From an uncultured Pseudobutyrivibrio sp. (GTDB lineage: Bacteria; Bacillota; Clostridia; Lachnospirales; Lachnospiraceae), in NCBI GenBank assembly GCA_946403965.1, contig CAMJBT010000017.1, positions 1-51,180 of the forward strand: a stretch of 51,180 nt of DNA. The letters are read 5' to 3'. The first letter of the stretch is position 1; every line of letters begins with the position of its first letter. A program made the translations under genes and the position numbers. Below the pieces are notes generated by a model that worked only from the letters and a program-made list of their open reading frames with translations, ran no database searches and had not been told where the DNA came from. Shown one piece after another: positions 8,398 through 16,127 of the stretch.

Positions 8398-9402
8398 TTA
8401 ACGAAGTGATTCACCTGTTCTAAGCTTTGTTTGCAACAGGATATGTCTATGCTTAGTCTTTCCTTTGATGATTCCAACCATCTGCTTCACAGCTTCTTTT
8501 CCCATTTCAGCCATAGGCTGGCAAAGAGTCGACAACACTGGATTCATATATTCCGAAGCCTCAATTCCATCAATAGCAATAACTGCTACATCTTGCGGAA
8601 TAGACTTACCATTTTCTCTGAGAGCCTTCATGGCTCCCATGGCCATATTGTCTGAAATAGCAAAGACAGCATCAAAACTCAGTCCTTGCTTCAACCATAT
8701 ATTCATCCCCTCATATGCATCTGCAATATTATAACTATGAATAGGTATAATGAGCTTTTCATCTAACTGGATTCCAAAATCTCTCAGTGCCCTAACATAA
8801 CCCTCGAATCTCACCTGACTAACAGAGCCATCCTCCGGGCCAGAGAGAAGAACTGCAATTTTTCGGTGTCCTTCTTTGTACAAGTATTGAACAGCGTCGT
8901 AAGCAGCTTGATTATCATCAATACAAACACTTGAATATGCTTCCTCATCCAGATTTCCATACTGATTATTAAAGGTACAACATACAAATGGAACATTTAT
9001 ACAACAAACCTGCTCCTTGGTATAATTCAACTGACCTCCCAAAAAAATAAGACCAAGTAGCTTCTTGTCTCTTTCCATGGTAGCCGCAGTATGAATCTCA
9101 TCATCTGATATTCCAATCTGTTGAAGGACCATTGTGTAACCCGCCTTTTCAATCATGGAACCAATTTCAGTGATAATCTGAGTGTAGAATGGATTCGACA
9201 TTCCTCTAACCACAACTCCTATATTATCTGAAGATGTCTTCACCAACTCTCTAGCACTTGTGTTTGGTATGTAGTTGTATTCACTAACGATAGCAAGAAC
9301 CTTTTCTTTTGCTGATTTGCTGACATCTGGATGATCATTCAGCACACGAGATACTGTACTAACACTAACTCCCGCCAATCGCGCAATATCTTTAATAGTC
9401 AT
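8398..9402 (-). CDS. LacI-family transcriptional regulator
   Basis: Sugar-responsive repressor of 334 aa. The N-terminal helix-turn-helix is MTIKDIARLAGVSVSTVSRV with the hinge helix at NTSARELVK. The rest is a periplasmic-binding-protein-like ligand domain (GVVVRGMSNPFYTQIITEIG, LLGLIFLGGQL, VAVIAIDGIEASEYMNP, LSTLCQPMAEMGKEAV). It lies upstream of malQ in the same direction, so a MalR-like role in maltodextrin use is plausible but unproven. AGGAAAA precedes the ATG. Two palindromes with the LacI/CcpA-type core AAACGTTT flank and enter its promoter, which indicates autoregulation. Confidence 0.92.
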   Translation of the reverse strand: MTIKDIARLAGVSVSTVSRVLNDHPDVSKSAKEKVLAIVSEYNYIPNTSARELVKTSSDNIGVVVRGMSNPFYTQIITEIGSMIEKAGYTMVLQQIGISDDEIHTAATMERDKKLLGLIFLGGQLNYTKEQVCCINVPFVCCTFNNQYGNLDEEAYSSVCIDDNQAAYDAVQYLYKEGHRKIAVLLSGPEDGSVSQVRFEGYVRALRDFGIQLDEKLIIPIHSYNIADAYEGMNIWLKQGLSFDAVFAISDNMAMGAMKALRENGKSIPQDVAVIAIDGIEASEYMNPVLSTLCQPMAEMGKEAVKQMVGIIKGKTKHRHILLQTKLRTGESLR

Positions 9403-9443
9403 TTTGTTTTCCTATTTAGCTTTAGTTTTATTTTATAGCCTTT

Positions 9444-9459
9444 CTGGAAACGTTTCCAG
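9444..9459. promoter_or_regulatory. LacI-type operator O1
   Basis: CTGGAAACGTTTCCAG, a perfect 16-bp palindrome with a central CG, as in LacI/GalR-family sites. It lies just downstream of the regulator's -10 and 42 bp before its start codon. A CcpA-like protein could also bind. Confidence 0.8.
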
Positions 9460-9467
9460 CTCATGTA

Positions 9468-9499
9468 ATTATACTACTACTGAAAACGTTTCCAGTCAA
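9468..9499 (-). promoter_or_regulatory. Promoter of the LacI gene, overlapping an operator
   Basis: Minus-strand TTGACT (9494-9499), then either TAGTAT at 17 bp or TATAAT (9468-9473) at 20 bp. The spacer is occupied by operator O2, so binding would block RNA polymerase. Confidence 0.6.
9480..9495. promoter_or_regulatory. LacI-type operator O2
   Basis: CTGAAAACGTTTCCAG, one arm mismatch relative to O1. Centres of O1 and O2 are 36 bp apart, so the pair brackets the -10 region. Confidence 0.78.
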
Positions 9500-9530
9500 T
9501 ATATAAATCACAAATTATATATCTGTTTTA

Positions 9531-10208
9531 TTATCTAGCTTGATTACTTCTTTCGGGCAGTACAATTTTCATTTTGACTTCCATACTGCCCTGATTACTT
9601 CTTTCGGGCAGTACAATTTTCATTTTTCCTTTTCATACTGCCCTAAGCACTTCTTTCGGGCAGTACAGTTTTCATTTTTGACTTTCATACTGCCCTGATC
9701 ACTTCTTTCGGGCAGTACAATTCTCATTTTTTCTTTTCATACTGCCCCAATCACCTCTTTCGGGCAGTACAGTTCTCATTTCTGCTTTTCATACTGCCCT
9801 GATCACCTCTTTCGGGCAGTACAGTTCTCATTTTCCCTTTTCATACTGCCCTGATTACCTCTTTCGGGCAGTATAATTTTCATTTTTGACTTTCATACTG
9901 CCCTGATTACTTCTTTCGGGCAGTACAATTTTCATTTTTGACTTTCATACTGCCCTGACCACCTCTTTCAGGCAGTACAATTCTCATTTCTGCTTTTCAT
10001 ACTGCCCTGATCACCTCTTTCGGGCAGTACAGTTTTCATTTTTTCTTTTCATACTGCCCTAAGCACTTCTTTCGGGCAGTACAGTTTTCATTTTTTCTTT
10101 TCATACTGCCCTGATCACCTCTTTCGGGCAGTACAATTTTCATTTTTCCTTTTCATACTGCCCTGATCACCTCTTTCGGGCAGTACAATTTTCATTTTTC
10201 CTTTTCAT
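9531..10208 (-). other. Series of 13 overlapping mini-ORFs encoded by the tandem array
   Basis: On the minus strand every unit has ATG (for example 10208) opening a short ORF. Units 10178, 10126 and 10022 give MKRKNENCTARKR; 9918 gives MKVKNENCTARKK; 9866 MKVKNENYTARKR; 9814 MKRENENCTARKR; 9762 MKSRNENCTARKR; 9710 and 9606 MKRKNENCTARKK. Unit 9970 stops early after MKSRNENCTA. Units 10074 and 9658 have TGC for the stop and read nine codons further. The leftmost unit, shifted by a 1-bp deletion, gives MEVKMKIVLPERSNQAR. Each full unit's TGA or TAA lies in a GAAAGAGGTGATC-like ribosome-binding sequence, about 8 nt before the next ATG. Translation is unproven and no convincing promoter was found. 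Confidence 0.45.
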
Positions 10209-10225
10209 ACTGCCCTGATCACTTC
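9541..10225. repeat. Tandem array of thirteen 52-bp units with internal inverted repeats
   Basis: Units begin (GGGCAG) at 9555, 9606, 9658, 9710, 9762, 9814, 9866, 9918, 9970, 10022, 10074, 10126 and 10178. The period is exactly 52 bp except the leftmost unit, which is 51. On the plus strand each unit is GGGCAGTA, a 22-nt T-rich stretch, TACTGCCC and the 14-nt linker TGATCACCTCTTTC. The two 8-nt arms are complementary and almost invariant (one A in unit 9970, one T in unit 9866); most variation is in the T-rich part and the linker. It is not CRISPR, because the sequences between arms are related to each other. It lies upstream of the LacI promoter in a ~1.3-kb region without a conventional gene. 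Confidence 0.97.
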
Positions 10226-10373
10226 GTCAAAGATATATTCCTCTTTTCTTCTTAATACTTACTCAAGCATTCTATACTTGCGCTTATTAAACAGCAGATA
10301 CTTGAATTCAACATCCATAAAACATCGCCATTACAAAAAAGAGACCGACTCCCCTATGCAATATAACTCCTTT
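10226..10373. other. Intergenic stretch with no recognisable element
   Basis: AT-rich DNA between the tandem array and the first mosaic repeat. A 62-codon plus-strand reading frame crosses it but has no good ribosome-binding site and runs into the repeat, so I do not call it. No strong minus-strand promoter for the array is evident. Confidence 0.5.
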
Positions 10374-10535
10374 TCTGGAAAATCAAGAATCGGACACAGA
10401 CCAATATTTTCTGAAAGAAAATATTACCTGGCAAAGCTAGGTTCTTGTGGGCTTTTCCTTAAGTAGCCCACAAGAAGTCATGACTTCTTGCTGACCAAAC
10501 AATGAAATTGTCAGCAAGAATCCTGCTTTGCAGGA
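10374..10535. repeat. Mosaic hairpin repeat, copy A (modules Y' and X)
   Basis: A chain of stem-loops. AATATTTTCT-GAA-AGAAAATATT is followed by CTTGTGGGCT paired with AGCCCACAAG, the 20-bp palindrome CAAGAAGTCATGACTTCTTG, CTTGCTGAC paired with GTCAGCAAG, and TCCTGC-TTT-GCAGGA. Module X (65 bp, 10471-10535) and module Y (about 10376-10465) both recur at 12504-12687, but in a different relative orientation. No coding capacity. It behaves like a BIME-type intergenic repeat. Confidence 0.85.
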
Positions 10536-10542
10536 CATGAAA

Positions 10543-10604
10543 ATAGATAAATCTATTTTCATAATATTAAAGGTACCTGTTTTCCTAGAAAAACAGGTAC
10601 CTTT
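10543..10604 (-). terminator. Terminator hairpins after the zinc-ribbon gene
   Basis: The main hairpin at 10569-10604 pairs AAAGGTACCTGTTTT with AAAACAGGTACCTTT on the minus strand. A second at ~10543-10560 (GAAAATAGAT-AA-ATCTATTTTC) follows. They lie 80-140 bp after the stop at 10685. Confidence 0.65.
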
Positions 10605-10684
10605 AATGTATGTATCTTCACATAAAATGCTAGTAATCTACTAGAATCTACTTATAATCAAAATCACATTAATGATTCATATAA

Positions 10685-12424
10685 TTATTCTTCAGATTCT
10701 TCTTGTGATTCTGTATCTTCCCCTTCTGCATTCTCGTCTTCTGAGTCTGCACCTTCTGCTGAAGAAGCTAAATTTGAGTCAACATCATAAGCAACATCGT
10801 ATGTATCTGCAATAAAGCTAGTGATATCATCTAATGATTCAAAACCATAAACTTTTGCAGCCCACTTAACTCGTCCTACGAATTTGAATGTTGTCTTGTA
10901 TTCAAATGTTGAGTTATCGTTAACATCACAGTGCTCTAAATCGTATGAACACTCATTGTTTTTATTAACCGCGACATCATAGAATGAAGCAGTACGATAA
11001 TAAGTAAGATTGTTCTCTCCACTTTGCTTTTGTGATGTGATTGTTACATCTAGCTTGCAAACAATATCAATCTTGTTTCCGCTTCCATCTCTGTTATAAA
11101 TAACTACAGCACCAACACATTCATTTCCATTTACCTTAGCATTTAATTCGCCAAGATTTGCATTTTCAATATCATTTCTGAATAGTTCAGTTGCTTTATC
11201 AGTCATCTCCGCAATCGCTTCATTAGATAATTGTGAAGTTGAAGATATATATTCACCAAGTCCCTCTACCTTATATTCCTTGGTAGTTTCCTTTGGAAGC
11301 ATGCCATAGTGGTCTGCACAATACTCAACAAGCTCCTCACCTCGAGCTTCTCCAAATGTCACAGTAATTGTGTCGCCCTCTGAAAGTTTTGACGACTTGT
11401 CCATAGTAAAGTAAATACCGTCGTATATATCGTCCTTTGAAGTTACTTCAATTTCACAAGTTCCTTTTCCATTGACTCCAGAGAAAATTACATTAATATC
11501 ATCAAATGGATTAAAGATGTCGACTTCTTTAAGACCTTCCGCTGTAAACTTTGCATCTTCGCTCTTAATCTTTACACCATAGTTTTTCTTAAGATAATCT
11601 GCATTGATTTTCCATTTAAGATTTACATTGTCACCATTTGAAAGAGCTTCTTCTTTGTCCAACTCATAATCAATGTTTTCATCTATGTCCGCAATAGACA
11701 CACCTGTGTCAAGCAAGGCATCAAGACTTTCAATATCATCTAAGTTCTTTGGTTTATTCTTGATATTAGATTTCTTGATGAAATCAGCATAAAATCTTGC
11801 CTCATCAATACAAACTTCTGCTTTTCCTACAGTTTCATAACCAGAAAACTCCACTGTAGTGTATTCATTAATATCCATTGTTTTAGAACGGCTAATGCCA
11901 AAGCATATACCAACAACAGCAAGAACCAACGCAATGATAAGTATAATCACTAGGACAATAGGGAACTTCTTCTTTTTCTTTGTTGGTGTGGCAGTTCCCA
12001 TGTTGTTTGCTGTGTTATAAGCTCCGGCCATAGCATTGGTGCCATTTGGGGCATAACCATAAGTTCCACCATTACCATTGGTGCCATTTGGGGCATAACC
12101 ATAAGTTCCACCATTATCATTGGCTCCATTTGGGGCATAACCATAAGTTCCACCATTATCATTGGTGCCATTTGGTGTATAAACATAGGTTCCACCTGTA
12201 GCATTGGCGCCACTTGGTGCATAATTATAGGTAGATCCGTTATTAGTTGTAACTTCGCTGAATGTATTTTCCTGATTAACAGTTACTGTTCCATTATTAA
12301 CAGGAACCTCTTGTGTCTCTTCATTAGTAGATGTAGGTTGTGGACCTTTAACCGGGGCGCCACATTGAGTACAGAATCGATCTCCCAACTTCAATTCTGA
12401 TCCGCATTGCTCACAAAAAGCCAT
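10685..12424 (-). CDS. Zinc-ribbon, single-pass membrane protein with Gly/Asn/Tyr repeats
   Basis: Unrecognised function; 579 aa from the ATG at 12424, chosen because GGAGG lies 9 nt before it. The N-terminus is a zinc ribbon (CEQCG, then CTQCG 14 residues on). Residues ~60-140 are a low-complexity linker with four to five copies of a ~15-residue unit (TYGYAPNGTNDNGG-like); the DNA copies are near identical. Lysines and a TM helix follow (FPIVLVIILIIALVLAVVG, ~160-180). The remaining ~390 residues are predicted outside the membrane and the C-terminus is acidic (GADSEDENAEGEDTESQEE). Architecture resembles Firmicutes zinc-ribbon/TM proteins with extracellular sensor-like domains. Own promoter and terminator; flanked by mosaic repeats. 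Confidence 0.85.
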   Translation of the reverse strand: MAFCEQCGSELKLGDRFCTQCGAPVKGPQPTSTNEETQEVPVNNGTVTVNQENTFSEVTTNNGSTYNYAPSGANATGGTYVYTPNGTNDNGGTYGYAPNGANDNGGTYGYAPNGTNGNGGTYGYAPNGTNAMAGAYNTANNMGTATPTKKKKKFPIVLVIILIIALVLAVVGICFGISRSKTMDINEYTTVEFSGYETVGKAEVCIDEARFYADFIKKSNIKNKPKNLDDIESLDALLDTGVSIADIDENIDYELDKEEALSNGDNVNLKWKINADYLKKNYGVKIKSEDAKFTAEGLKEVDIFNPFDDINVIFSGVNGKGTCEIEVTSKDDIYDGIYFTMDKSSKLSEGDTITVTFGEARGEELVEYCADHYGMLPKETTKEYKVEGLGEYISSTSQLSNEAIAEMTDKATELFRNDIENANLGELNAKVNGNECVGAVVIYNRDGSGNKIDIVCKLDVTITSQKQSGENNLTYYRTASFYDVAVNKNNECSYDLEHCDVNDNSTFEYKTTFKFVGRVKWAAKVYGFESLDDITSFIADTYDVAYDVDSNLASSAEGADSEDENAEGEDTESQEESEE

Positions 12425-12469
12425 AAAACATTTCCTCCATATAATTGTGTCGCTTATCACGTAAAAGGA

Positions 12470-12498
12470 AGTATAAATATATTTATATTAATTGTCAA
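12470..12498 (-). promoter_or_regulatory. Promoter of the zinc-ribbon gene
   Basis: Minus-strand TTGACA (12493-12498), a 17-bp AT-rich spacer and TATACT (12470-12475), about 45 bp upstream of the ATG at 12424. Near-consensus. Confidence 0.8.
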
Positions 12499-12503
12499 TT
12501 TAG

Positions 12504-12687
12504 AGCCCACTTACCACAAGAAGTCATGACTTCTTGCTGACCAAACAATGAAATTGTCAGCAAGAATCCTGCTTTGCTGGACTTCTTATGGGCTACTTAA
12601 GGAAAAAGCCCACAAGAACCTGGCTTTGCCAGGCAATATTTTCTTTCAGAAAATATTGGTCTATGTCCGGTTTTTGATTTTCTGAAG
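12504..12687. repeat. Mosaic hairpin repeat, copy B (modules X and Y)
   Basis: Contains the same two modules as copy A. X at 12517-12581 keeps its plus-strand orientation. Y at ~12593-12687 is the reverse complement of the Y segment in copy A, including CCTGGC-TTT-GCCAGG and AATATTTTCT-TTC-AGAAAATATT. It ends in another stem, GGTTTTTGATTTTCT paired with AGAAAATCAAAAACC (12669-12700). Base differences from copy A are few, and the change in the CCTGGC stem keeps pairing possible. It fills the gap between the zinc-ribbon promoter and the DUF5722 operon terminator. Confidence 0.85.
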
Positions 12688-12752
12688 AAAATCAAAAACC
12701 TATAGCTTTTTACTTTATAAGAATTACAGCGTAATTTCATAATAAAAGGAAA

Positions 12753-12790
12753 AAAGGTTCTTGCTTTTCCTTAGAAAAACAAGAACCTTT
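12753..12790 (-). terminator. Terminator of the DUF5722-type operon
   Basis: Minus-strand AAAGGTTCTTG...CAAGAACCTTT with the inner stem TTTTTC/GAAAAG. It lies directly after the stop at 12795 and is followed by a T-rich tract. Confidence 0.85.
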
Positions 12791-12794
12791 GATT

Positions 12795-14393
12795 TTACCT
12801 AGGTGCCAGAAGTGTTGTTAAATCAACGCCTACCAACGCGTTAGCCTTTGCTGTCCACTCTGGATTACCTGCATATTTATAGAAATTATATGATGCCTTT
12901 GCTGTATTATCACTTCTAAGTATTCCGTTTGCCAATCCTTGTGGTATCTCAATTACAGGATCATCCTTCTCTCTGGAGAGAATCAATCCATCGATATGAC
13001 TATTGTTCTCCGCCACAAGGAACGCATACGTGATTGCCGCAGCCTGAAGCTCTTCACCCTGAGATGATGTAAAGCCTTGTTCCGCAAGCTTCACCGTACG
13101 AACAGCACCATTCGGTGCAAGGAAATCTGGCTGTGATAAGAAATCTGTAACCACATCAATGTTATAAACAGAGATGAACTGTGTGTTCTGACTTCTCTGT
13201 ACCTTTGCAGTAGGAGCCCAAGCTACAACTGAATTAAGTGGGTAATTGTATGCATGAAGTGCAAGTCTCCAGTCGATATTCCCCTGAGCTCTGATCACAT
13301 TGTTGAACTGTGTGATAAAACTTCTTGCGCCATGAACAGTTCTCTGATTGAGGGCCCACTGATGATCTGTACAAATATAAACATTTGCATTTCCATTCTC
13401 TGACTTGATTGCATTATAAAGAATACGGAATGCGTTTGCATATTCCTGTGTATAAAGAGCGAGATTTCCACCACAATTCATGTAGTTCCACTCGTTCCAT
13501 GCATTTACCTCATTACCAATGATGAAGTTATCAACCTTGGCATTCATTCCAAAGTAAGAATATCCACTCCATCGGCTAGCTACAAACGATCCCATAGCCT
13601 CAAGAATTTCAATACCTTCTGTTGTGGTTGCATTAAGTCCATAATATGTATGTCTTCCTATTCCATCATATGAATATGGACTAATAAATGGTTGCTCGGC
13701 ACTTTGATCTACCAATAGAATCATTGTTACCTGCACACCCTGGGCATTTAAACGTCCAAGATAATTATCAAATGCTGCTATATATCTTGAATTAAAATTA
13801 TAGGTTTTTCCATTGTAAACATATGGTGTGCCTTGGCCATAGGAAATCTTTGAAAGAGGCAGTGAAACCGTTGCTTGCTTTACACCTAAGTCTGCAAGAG
13901 AACGCATACCCATATTTACTGAGCTGGCATCACATAACAATCCTTTTTTTCCATTATCCATACGATAAGAAGAACGAGTCGCACATGCTTCAGGATTTGT
14001 AATATACATGCTGTTTGAAACAGGTGTAATTGTTCCGCCCCTATTGACACAGACAGTAAACTTCTTGAACAAAACAGAATCTGCCTGGCCTTTGTTAAGT
14101 GGAACCGAGAAAGTAACATTAGCTGCAACTGGTACCTGAGCAACCTCAAGTCCAGTATTGCCCGCCTGATTTACATCCGATGCAATCAAATGATATACTC
14201 CATCATCTGATGCGGCCTGACCTGTTGTTGGAATAGTAACATTGGTTCCTTCAATTAACGCTCCGCCAACAGTGACTGATACTCCACTTGAATTTTTTGC
14301 AGCTTCAGCTTTAAGCTCAGGTGCAAATGCAAAGCAGCTTACTACTAACATTAGCGAAAGTGCAAAGCTTGCTAGCTTCTTAAGAGTTTTCAT
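12795..14393 (-). CDS. Secreted DUF5722-type putative glycoside hydrolase, paralogue 1
   Basis: Exported protein of 532 aa with signal peptide MKTLKKLASFALSLMLVVSC and a likely cut after ELKAEAA. The ATG at 14393 is preferred over an upstream TTG at 14414. An N-terminal beta-domain of ~130 residues is followed by a long TIM-barrel-like domain with FIIGNEVNAWNEWNYMNCGG, ANVYICTDHQW and WRLALHAYNYPL. The conserved NEV glutamate in GNEVNAW resembles the acid/base position of retaining clan-A hydrolases. I match it to DUF5722 from memory of these motifs; the substrate is unknown. It ends a two-gene operon and is clearly paralogous to the gene 29 bp upstream. Confidence 0.8.
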   Translation of the reverse strand: MKTLKKLASFALSLMLVVSCFAFAPELKAEAAKNSSGVSVTVGGALIEGTNVTIPTTGQAASDDGVYHLIASDVNQAGNTGLEVAQVPVAANVTFSVPLNKGQADSVLFKKFTVCVNRGGTITPVSNSMYITNPEACATRSSYRMDNGKKGLLCDASSVNMGMRSLADLGVKQATVSLPLSKISYGQGTPYVYNGKTYNFNSRYIAAFDNYLGRLNAQGVQVTMILLVDQSAEQPFISPYSYDGIGRHTYYGLNATTTEGIEILEAMGSFVASRWSGYSYFGMNAKVDNFIIGNEVNAWNEWNYMNCGGNLALYTQEYANAFRILYNAIKSENGNANVYICTDHQWALNQRTVHGARSFITQFNNVIRAQGNIDWRLALHAYNYPLNSVVAWAPTAKVQRSQNTQFISVYNIDVVTDFLSQPDFLAPNGAVRTVKLAEQGFTSSQGEELQAAAITYAFLVAENNSHIDGLILSREKDDPVIEIPQGLANGILRSDNTAKASYNFYKYAGNPEWTAKANALVGVDLTTLLAPR

Positions 14394-14422
14394 AATCCTA
14401 TAATTTCCTTTCAAACAATAAA

Positions 14423-15934
14423 TTAACGAGGTGTAATTAGCTTAGTTAAATCTGTTCCAGCAATGGCATTTGCCTGTGCAATAATATCAGGACTATCAGC
14501 GTTCTGATAAAAATCGTAGCCCATTTTATGAGAACCATCCAAATTGCATAAACCAGAATGCATTCCCTGAGCTATGTCTATAGCATCATCCGATTCTCTT
14601 GAAACAACCAAGCCATCTATAAGACTATTATTATTTGCTACAAGATTTGCATATACAAGTGATGCTGCCTGAAGTTGTTCGCCACCTGCACTGGTATAGC
14701 CAACCTCTGAACATTTCACCGTTCTAGGCGCACCTGTCGGCGACAGCATGTCAGGTGAGCACATGAAATCAGTTAACACATCAATATTTGCCATTGTTAC
14801 ATATGGTGTATTCTGACTATGGGAAACATTCTTCCCTGTTTCCCATGCAACAGGTGCATACAAAGGAGCATTATATGGATGTACAGCTACTCTCCAATCA
14901 ACATTTCCTTCACTCTTAATAATATTATTGAGCTTTGTAATGAACTCCTTACCAGAAATATAGTAGGATGCTTCTGCTCTTGACCATTGATGATCAATAC
15001 ATGTATAAACGTTAGCATTTGCATTCTCTGATTTAATTCCATTGTACATAAGACGGAATGCTTTTGCATATTCCTGCATAAATACATCATTTGAACCACA
15101 GTTCATATAGTTCCAAAGCCACCAGGCATTCACTTCATTACCGATGATAAAGTTGTCGACCTGTCCATATCCTATTCCTGAATAATGCTTTGCAATAAAA
15201 GAAGCGGCCTCTTGAAGTGACTGCACTCCTTCAGGTGTGTTTGCATCTAATCCGTAATAATTGTGAGCATGTAAGCCATCATAAGAATATGGGTTGATGT
15301 AGTTCATAGGTGTTGAATCATTTACCAAAAGAATCACATTAACCTGCATTCCCTGAGCATTGTACTTTCGTACTGAAAAATCATATCCTGCAAGAGAACC
15401 AAGCTTTGCAAGATTAATATTAAGATTAACCTGCTTTGCTCCAAGCTGTTGAGGCTGGTTTTTGCTTGCTACAGACTGTAATAGATCAGGAAGAATACCT
15501 TTTTTACCGTTATCCATTCTTTTCGGTGCGGCTGTTGCGCATGCTTCCGGATTTGTTATGTACATGCTGTTTGAAACGGGTTTTAATGCGCCCTGGCTCA
15601 TAACACATACAGTAAATTTCTTGAACAACATAGAATTTGATGTTCCTTTTGCAAGAGGAACTGTAAAGTTTGTAGCCGCACCTACTGGAGCCTGGGCTAC
15701 ATCTGCCCCCTGTGGTGCAGCCTGATTTACATCCGATGCCACAAGATGATACATACCATCCTCTGATGCTGCTGTTCCTTGTGAAGCAACCACAACATCA
15801 GCCCCTTGAATAACAACACCACCAATTGCAACACTCTCTTTAGCATCTACATTTAATGGTGAAACAAAAGCAACCGCACTAACTATAAGAGTCAATGTCA
15901 GAGCTAAACTTGCAATCTTCTTAAAACCTTTCAT
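14423..15934 (-). CDS. Secreted DUF5722-type putative glycoside hydrolase, paralogue 2
   Basis: First gene of the pair, 503 aa from the ATG at 15934 (GAAAGGAG 8-9 nt upstream; a GTG-started extension to 15988 is less likely). Signal peptide MKGFKKIASLALTLTLIVSA. It shares with its neighbour SMYITNPEACAT, MDNGKKG, NPYSYDG, FIIGNEVNAWWLWNYMNCG, HQWSRAE, WRVAVHPYNAP and a LITPR-type C-terminus. The barrel's early part is somewhat shorter than in paralogue 1. Two diverged tandem copies suggest duplication then specialisation, for example on different plant or surface polysaccharides. No carbohydrate-binding module or anchor is visible in either. Confidence 0.8.
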   Translation of the reverse strand: MKGFKKIASLALTLTLIVSAVAFVSPLNVDAKESVAIGGVVIQGADVVVASQGTAASEDGMYHLVASDVNQAAPQGADVAQAPVGAATNFTVPLAKGTSNSMLFKKFTVCVMSQGALKPVSNSMYITNPEACATAAPKRMDNGKKGILPDLLQSVASKNQPQQLGAKQVNLNINLAKLGSLAGYDFSVRKYNAQGMQVNVILLVNDSTPMNYINPYSYDGLHAHNYYGLDANTPEGVQSLQEAASFIAKHYSGIGYGQVDNFIIGNEVNAWWLWNYMNCGSNDVFMQEYAKAFRLMYNGIKSENANANVYTCIDHQWSRAEASYYISGKEFITKLNNIIKSEGNVDWRVAVHPYNAPLYAPVAWETGKNVSHSQNTPYVTMANIDVLTDFMCSPDMLSPTGAPRTVKCSEVGYTSAGGEQLQAASLVYANLVANNNSLIDGLVVSRESDDAIDIAQGMHSGLCNLDGSHKMGYDFYQNADSPDIIAQANAIAGTDLTKLITPR

Positions 15935-16127
15935 ACACTCAAAACTCCTTTCACCCTCCATATCCACACGAGTTGGGATGGTAAACACTATATAATATAG
16001 TTATTAAAAAAGTGTGAAATACACTAATACAATTCTCATGTAACACAAAAGTTTCACTGATACTCATTAATGGAAAATACAGTATAAAACACCAACCACC
16101 ATCCCCTGCTTCCTATAAACAAAAAAA
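15935..16127. other. Upstream region of the DUF5722 operon
   Basis: Mostly AT-rich DNA holding the operon's promoter. On the minus strand a TATATTATATAG tract about 60 bp before the ATG is the likely -10 area; the -35 is unclear. No gene is seen. Confidence 0.4.

Noticed and set aside
9541..10225. CRISPR array
   Set aside because: Repeats are regular, but the sequences between arms are close variants of one another and no cas genes are present; true spacers would be unrelated.
9541..10225. Insertion sequence or transposon remnant
   Set aside because: No transposase fragment, terminal repeats or target duplication; the unit structure is purely tandem.
10278..10466. 62-codon plus-strand reading frame
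   Set aside because: No ribosome-binding site, odd composition, and its second half is the mosaic hairpin repeat.
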